A stretch of DNA of 64,000 nucleotides from the NCBI RefSeq assembly GCF_900119165.1, contig NZ_FPJG01000006.1:5394001-5458000 (forward strand), written 5' to 3'. Under the pieces are notes generated by a model. The model saw nothing but the letters and a program-made list of their open reading frames with translations, was not told the DNA's origin and made no database searches. Position numbers and translations under genes: made by a program. Positions 59,978 through 64,000 of this stretch are shown piece by piece (within the stretch, counting starts at the first letter, position 1; each line of letters begins with the position of its first letter). Source of the DNA: Amycolatopsis australiensis. Its GTDB lineage: Bacteria; Actinomycetota; Actinomycetes; Mycobacteriales; Pseudonocardiaceae.

Positions 59978-61384
59978 TCAGCGACGCGGGCCGCCGAAGG
60001 GCGGCTGCTGCGGGAACGGGCCGCCGCCCGGGTTCTGCTGCGGGCCGCCGAACTGGCCCGGCGGCGGGGACTGCGGCGGCGGGCCCTGGTACTGCCCGCC
60101 CGGAGGCGGGCCGGCCGGGGCCTGCGGCTGGGGCAGCTGCTGGCCGCTCTGCGGAGTCGGCGGCTGCTGCGGCGCGGCCGTGACCTCGGTGCCGCGCTCC
60201 TCGTCGGCCGGTTCGGGCGCCGGCTGCTGCACCGGGCGCGGAATCGACGGCCGCGCGGGCGTGGCCGCCGGGGCACCGAGGGCCGGGACCTCCTTGCGGG
60301 CGACCGCTTCCGCGGCGGCGACGGCCTCGGCGACCTTCGGGTCGCTGGAGGTGTCGAACCAGCCCTGGACCTCTTCGTCTTCCAGTTCCGGCTTGTCCGT
60401 CGGCTCTTCCTTCGGCGGCTCGTAGCGGAACACGCCGTCGTCGCCGGGGGCGCCGAGTGCGCGGGCGAAGCCTTCGAGCGCCTTGCCGTAGTCGCTGGGG
60501 ATCATCCACACCTTGTTGGCGTCGCCCTGCGCCATCTGCGGCAGCGTCTGCAGGTACTGGTAGGCCAGCACCTCCGGGGTCGGGCGGCCGGCCTTGATCG
60601 CGGCGAACACCTTCTCGATCGCCTTCGCCTGGCCCTGCGCCTGCAGGTACCGCGCGGCCCGCTCACCCTGCGCGCGCAGGATGCGGGACTGCCGCTCGGC
60701 TTCGGCGGCGAGGATCGCCGCCTGCTTCGAGCCCTCGGCGGCGAGGATCTGGCTCTGCTTCTGGCCTTCCGCGGTCTTGATCGCGGACTCCCGCTGACCT
60801 TCGGCGGTGAGGATCATGGCGCGCTTCTCCCGGTCGGCGCGCATCTGCTTCTCCATCGAGTCCTGGATGGACGGCGGCGGGTCGATCGCCTTCAGCTCGA
60901 CACGCGCGACACGGATGCCCCAGCGGCCGGTCGCTTCGTCGAGCACGCCGCGCAGCTGGCTGTTGATGGAGTCACGGGAGGTCAGCGTCTGCTCGAGGCT
61001 CATGCCACCGACCACGTTGCGCAGCGTGGTGGTGGTCAGCTGCTCGACACCGACGATGTAGTTGGAGATCTCGTACACCGCGGCGCGGGAGTCGGTGACC
61101 TGGAAGTACACGACGGTGTCGATGGACACCGTCAGGTTGTCCTCGGTGATGACCGGCTGCGGTGGGAACGAGACAACCTGCTCGCGCAGGTCGATCCGGG
61201 CGCGCACCTTGTCCAGGAACGGCACCAGGAAGGTCAGGCCCGGCGACGCCACCGTGCGGAACCGGCCCAGCCGCTCGATCACCGCCGACTGCGCCTGCGG
61301 TACGACCATGATCGCCTTGGCTACCGTGATGATCACGAAGAGAGCCAGTAAGACGACCACGACGATCGCTACTGTGGTGGTCAA
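59978..61384 (-). CDS. SPFH/band 7 (stomatin-like) membrane protein
   Basis: A 468-aa protein. An N-terminal membrane anchor (VAIVVVVLLALFVIITVAKAI) is followed by the SPFH domain (SAVIERLGRF, EISNYIVGVEQLTTTTLRNVVG) and a flotillin-like coiled region rich in Ala-Glu repeats (AEGQRESAIKTAEGQKQSQ). The tail from about residue 350 is Pro/Gln/Gly-rich and disordered. Such proteins organise membrane microdomains. It is the last gene of an NfeD-SPFH-SPFH set. Confidence 0.92.
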   Translation of the reverse strand: MTTTVAIVVVVLLALFVIITVAKAIMVVPQAQSAVIERLGRFRTVASPGLTFLVPFLDKVRARIDLREQVVSFPPQPVITEDNLTVSIDTVVYFQVTDSRAAVYEISNYIVGVEQLTTTTLRNVVGGMSLEQTLTSRDSINSQLRGVLDEATGRWGIRVARVELKAIDPPPSIQDSMEKQMRADREKRAMILTAEGQRESAIKTAEGQKQSQILAAEGSKQAAILAAEAERQSRILRAQGERAARYLQAQGQAKAIEKVFAAIKAGRPTPEVLAYQYLQTLPQMAQGDANKVWMIPSDYGKALEGFARALGAPGDDGVFRYEPPKEEPTDKPELEDEEVQGWFDTSSDPKVAEAVAAAEAVARKEVPALGAPAATPARPSIPRPVQQPAPEPADEERGTEVTAAPQQPPTPQSGQQLPQPQAPAGPPPGGQYQGPPPQSPPPGQFGGPQQNPGGGPFPQQPPFGGPRR

Positions 61385-61400
61385 GAGATCTTCCCCTTAC

Positions 61401-61889
61401 CTAGTACCATTCCTGCGCGGTTGATGGAGTTGCGGGCGCCGCGGACGGGCGCACCGCGAGCGTCAGCTCCATGGCGGTGATCCCCCAGCGGCCGGTGGTG
61501 TCGTGCAGGACCGTCCACACTGTACGGTGCAGGTCCCCCGGCGCGGTGACGGCGCGCTCGGCCGTGGTCAGGCTCGCTTCCTGCCGCAGCGCGGCGCGGG
61601 TCAGCTGCTCGATCGCCAGGCCGGGGTCGGCGATCTCGTAGGTCGCCCGCCGCGGATCCGTGATGGCGAAGACGACCTCGAAGCCGATCGAGACCTCCTT
61701 GCCGTCGCCGGTCCCGGCGAGCCGGGGCGGCGCGGACAGCAGCTGCTCGCCGAGGTCGACGCGGACGCGGACCCGGTCGGCGAACGGGAGCACGAGGTGG
61801 CGGCCGGGGCCGAGCACGGCACGGAACTTCCCGAGCCGTTCGATCACCGCGGCCCGGCCTTCGGGGACGGTGACGAGTCCCAGGCTCAC
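61401..61889 (-). CDS. Short SPFH-domain protein without anchor or coil
   Basis: A 162-aa protein consisting of one SPFH domain (AAVIERLGKFRAVLGPG, FAITDPRRATYEIADPGLAIEQLTRAAL) with no N-terminal membrane segment and no coiled tail. It resembles the first part of the next gene and may be a truncated paralogue or a partner. GTG 61889 overlaps the NfeD stop by 4 nt. Confidence 0.82.
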   Translation of the reverse strand: MSLGLVTVPEGRAAVIERLGKFRAVLGPGRHLVLPFADRVRVRVDLGEQLLSAPPRLAGTGDGKEVSIGFEVVFAITDPRRATYEIADPGLAIEQLTRAALRQEASLTTAERAVTAPGDLHRTVWTVLHDTTGRWGITAMELTLAVRPSAAPATPSTAQEWY

Positions 61890-62320
61890 GGCTCGGCCGA
61901 CACGACGGCGGTGGCGCCGGAGATCTCGACGACGGTCACCGGCGTGCCGGGCTGGATCGGCGGGTGGTGCTCCGAGAGGCTGCGGGCCGACCAGACGTCG
62001 CCGGCCAGCTTCACCTGCCCGGCCTCGAAGTCCACTGTGGACACGACGACGGCGCGGGCGCCGATCAGCGCGTCGATGCCGGTGTGGTGGGTCGGCCCGG
62101 CCAGGAGCCGGCGCTTGAGCGCGGGCCGGACCAGCACCAGCATCCCGACGGAGGCGACGGCGAACACGGCGACGTCGACGAACAGGTTCCCGGTGAGCAC
62201 GTCGGCCCCGGCGCCGAACAGCGCGCCGACCCCCAGCGTGATCAGCACGAAGTCGCCGGAGACGACTTCGGCGATCATCAGGGCGATGCCGACGATCAAC
62301 CAGACCAGTGCCCAGGACAT
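61886..62320 (-). CDS. NfeD-like membrane protein
   Basis: A 144-aa protein with about three to four spans (LVWLIVGIALMIAEVVSGDF, VDVAVFAVASVGMLVLV) and a C-terminal OB-fold (GARAVVVSTVDFEAGQVKLAGDVW). NfeD proteins pair with SPFH proteins, as here. It heads the operon. Confidence 0.9.
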   Translation of the reverse strand: MSWALVWLIVGIALMIAEVVSGDFVLITLGVGALFGAGADVLTGNLFVDVAVFAVASVGMLVLVRPALKRRLLAGPTHHTGIDALIGARAVVVSTVDFEAGQVKLAGDVWSARSLSEHHPPIQPGTPVTVVEISGATAVVSAEP

Positions 62321-62404
62321 GGCTTCATGCTCTCAGATCGCGCCGGTTCGCACCGGCACAGTGACGGGACGTAACCCACGCGTGACCTTGGACAAATCGG
62401 ACAT

Positions 62405-63220
62405 TCAGCCCTCTTCCGCCGGCTCGGTGACGAAGTCGATGAGCCGTTCCACGGCCCCGATGAGCGGGGTCTCGAGGTCGCGGAAACTGCTCACCCCGCT
62501 CAGGACACGTTGCCAGCCCTCGAAAGGTTGCCCCCAGCCGAGCGCGTCGCAGATTCCCTGCTTCCACTCCGTGCCGCGCGGGATCTTCGGCCACGCGTCG
62601 ATCCCGACGGCCGCGGGTCGCACCGCCTCCCAGACGTCGATGTAGGGATGCCCGGTGACCAGCACGTTCTCGTCGCGGATGGCCGCCACCAGCCGGGACT
62701 CCTTGCTGCCGGGGACCAGGTGGTCGACCAGCACGCCGAGGCGGCGGCCGGGGCCGGTGCCGAACTCGGCGATCCGGTCGGCGAGCACGTCGACACCGTC
62801 GAGGGGCTCGACGACGACGCCTTCGACGCGCAGGTCGTGGCCCCAGACGCGTTCGACCAGCTCGGCGTCGTGCTTGCCTTCGACCCAGATGCGTGAATCG
62901 CGGGCGACGCGGGCCTTCAGGCCCTGCACTTTCACCGACCCCGATGCCGAGACCTGCCGGGCCGGCGCCTTCGCGGGGGCGCGGCAGGGCACGAGCGTGA
63001 CCGGCTTGCCTTCCAGCAGGAACCCGGCGGGCGCGAGCGGGAACACGCGGTGGCGGCCCTTGGCGTCCTCGAGCACGACGTTCCCGTACTCGATCTTCAC
63101 CACCGCGCCGCAGTAGCCGCTGACCGGGTCCTCGACCACGAGACCGGGTTCGGCGGGGACCTCCGGCACCTTCTTGCGGCGCGGGCCGGCGAGCACGTCG
63201 TCATAGGAGTGGGAGCGCAC
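62405..63220 (-). CDS. DUF3097 family protein
   Basis: A 271-aa protein conserved across Actinobacteria, with GYCGAVVKIEYGNVVLEDAKGR, RIWVEGKHDAELVERVWG and VLVDHLVPGSKESRL. The WVEGKHDAELVE segment is similar to the Toprim-like acidic pattern in other proteins, suggesting a nucleic acid role, which is unproven. GTG 63220 lies 8 nt after TAGGTT on the minus strand. Confidence 0.9.
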   Translation of the reverse strand: MRSHSYDDVLAGPRRKKVPEVPAEPGLVVEDPVSGYCGAVVKIEYGNVVLEDAKGRHRVFPLAPAGFLLEGKPVTLVPCRAPAKAPARQVSASGSVKVQGLKARVARDSRIWVEGKHDAELVERVWGHDLRVEGVVVEPLDGVDVLADRIAEFGTGPGRRLGVLVDHLVPGSKESRLVAAIRDENVLVTGHPYIDVWEAVRPAAVGIDAWPKIPRGTEWKQGICDALGWGQPFEGWQRVLSGVSSFRDLETPLIGAVERLIDFVTEPAEEG

Positions 63221-63271
63221 GACCAGGCAACCTAGTGGTGATCGGGGTCCGGGCGGGTCATGCCACGCCGG

Positions 63272-64000
63272 TCAGCGCGCCATCTCCAGCAGGGCGTCGG
63301 TGAACGGCGTGTGCTCGCCGCGGCGCAGCGGCGCGTGGGCGGCCAGCGGCGCCAACGCGACGCACCACGCCCGGGCCCGTGCGGGGTCGAGGCCGGGCAG
63401 GTGGGGGCGGAGTGCCTCGATGCCGTCGTCGAGCGTGCCGCCGGCGGCGAGCGGCAGGTAGAGCCAGTCGGCGAGGTCGAAGGCCGGGTCGCCGACGCTC
63501 GGGCGCGGGTCGATGGCGACCAGGCCGCGGCGGGGCCCGGCGTCGAGGACGTTGCCCGGGTGCAGATCGCCGTGGACGACGGCCAGTGGTCCGTCCTCGG
63601 CGAGGGCGAGCGCACGGCCGCGGGCGCGCGCGAGCAGTTCGGGAGTCAGGTACGGCTCGACGGGCGAGCCGGGGAGGTTGCGTTCGGTGATGTCGAACAT
63701 GAACCTCACGCGGTCGGTCAGCGGTGGCAGATCCGCCGGGGGCGCGACGCCGTGCAGCTCGGCGAGCAGGGCGCCGATCTCCGGCCACGGGACGTCGCGG
63801 CCGCGCAGTTCGGTGCCGGGGACCAGCCCTTCGAGCAGGATCGCCCCGGCCGCCAGGTCGCTGTCGAGGACCTGCACCGCGCGCGGGCACCCCGCCCAGG
63901 CTCGCAGCCCGGCGAACTCCAGGCGGGCGACGTCCGGATCGGGCGTGAGCTTGAGGACCTGCAGGTCGCCGCGCGGGCCGGTGCACAGCAGGGTGCGGCC
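63272..64000 (-). CDS. Aminoglycoside phosphotransferase family protein, N-terminus outside the window
   Basis: The frame is open to the window edge, so about 242 C-terminal residues are visible. They show the small-molecule kinase fold: a Lys in VLKLTPDPD, the catalytic loop VVHGDLHPGNVLD (Brenner motif), and the Mg-binding Asp in VAIDPRPSVGDPAFDLA. It may be an antibiotic phosphotransferase or a general sugar/choline kinase; the substrate cannot be told. The 51-bp gap to DUF3097 contains that gene's promoter. Confidence 0.85.
   Translation of the reverse strand, partial: GRTLLCTGPRGDLQVLKLTPDPDVARLEFAGLRAWAGCPRAVQVLDSDLAAGAILLEGLVPGTELRGRDVPWPEIGALLAELHGVAPPADLPPLTDRVRFMFDITERNLPGSPVEPYLTPELLARARGRALALAEDGPLAVVHGDLHPGNVLDAGPRRGLVAIDPRPSVGDPAFDLADWLYLPLAAGGTLDDGIEALRPHLPGLDPARARAWCVALAPLAAHAPLRRGEHTPFTDALLEMAR

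Noticed and set aside
1..64000. tRNA, rRNA and CRISPR arrays
   Set aside because: I saw no cloverleaf-like TTCGA-containing tRNA pattern, no rRNA stretch and no repeat-spacer arrays; a covariance search was not possible.

Overview
The window is about 73% GC by eye, with dense genes, many GTG starts and a gene set typical of a mycelial actinobacterium: RbpA, Lnt beside a polyprenol-phosphate mannosyltransferase, an Rpf-type transglycosylase, DUF3097, and many TetR and ArsR regulators. It most resembles a member of the Pseudonocardiaceae such as Amycolatopsis; this is inference, since there is no rRNA to place it. Many genes start 6-8 nt after a TANNNT hexamer, so leaderless transcription appears common.

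1-13,821: a regulated biosynthetic block. On the minus strand a large SARP/NB-ARC/TPR regulator is followed by a 94-aa protein and a cobalamin-type radical SAM enzyme of the RiPP-maturation type. Divergently come a small sigma factor, a SET-domain protein and, overlapping it by 4 nt, a 1368-aa Pls/PosA-family synthetase (A-T-six membrane spans-three beta-helix domains). A lysine 2,3-aminomutase lies tail-to-tail with the synthetase. Together these suggest a poly-lysine or poly-beta-lysine type polymer whose side chains may be methylated. Heptamer repeats with an 11-bp period lie upstream of both the sigma factor and the SET gene.

13,954-25,991: mostly housekeeping genes. They are an amidohydrolase, lnt and a Ppm1/Dpm1 homologue, a methyltransferase, a PIG-L deacetylase, a DeoR regulator facing a NUDIX hydrolase, rbpA with a SigR-type promoter, tdk, a UMF1-type transporter, an Rpf-like secreted protein and a glycerophosphodiester phosphodiesterase.

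26,019-27,534: a tyrosine recombinase, a dif-like palindrome, about 430 bp of non-coding DNA, and a 28-bp sequence that matches chromosomal dif (XerC arm-6 bp-XerD arm). The window therefore probably covers the replication terminus of a circular chromosome.

27,535-49,945: accessory regulator-enzyme pairs. These include ArsR-SRPBCC sets, TetR-AidB, TetR-flavin monooxygenase, a DrrAB-like exporter with TetR, SNF2 (frameshifted) plus SWIM, a P450 beside a long TetR, and an ECF/DGPF module with hydrolase and GyrI-like genes. An AT-rich gap lies in front of a zinc-ribbon coiled-coil protein. Most divergent pairs have a visible palindromic operator.

50,124-64,000: a second ECF/DGPF pair, a second (Cre-like) tyrosine recombinase, small zinc-ribbon proteins, an SGNH hydrolase, a third ArsR-SRPBCC set with a VOC protein, a TetR-flavoprotein unit facing an MHS transporter, an SPFH/NfeD membrane cluster, DUF3097, and a phosphotransferase cut by the window edge.
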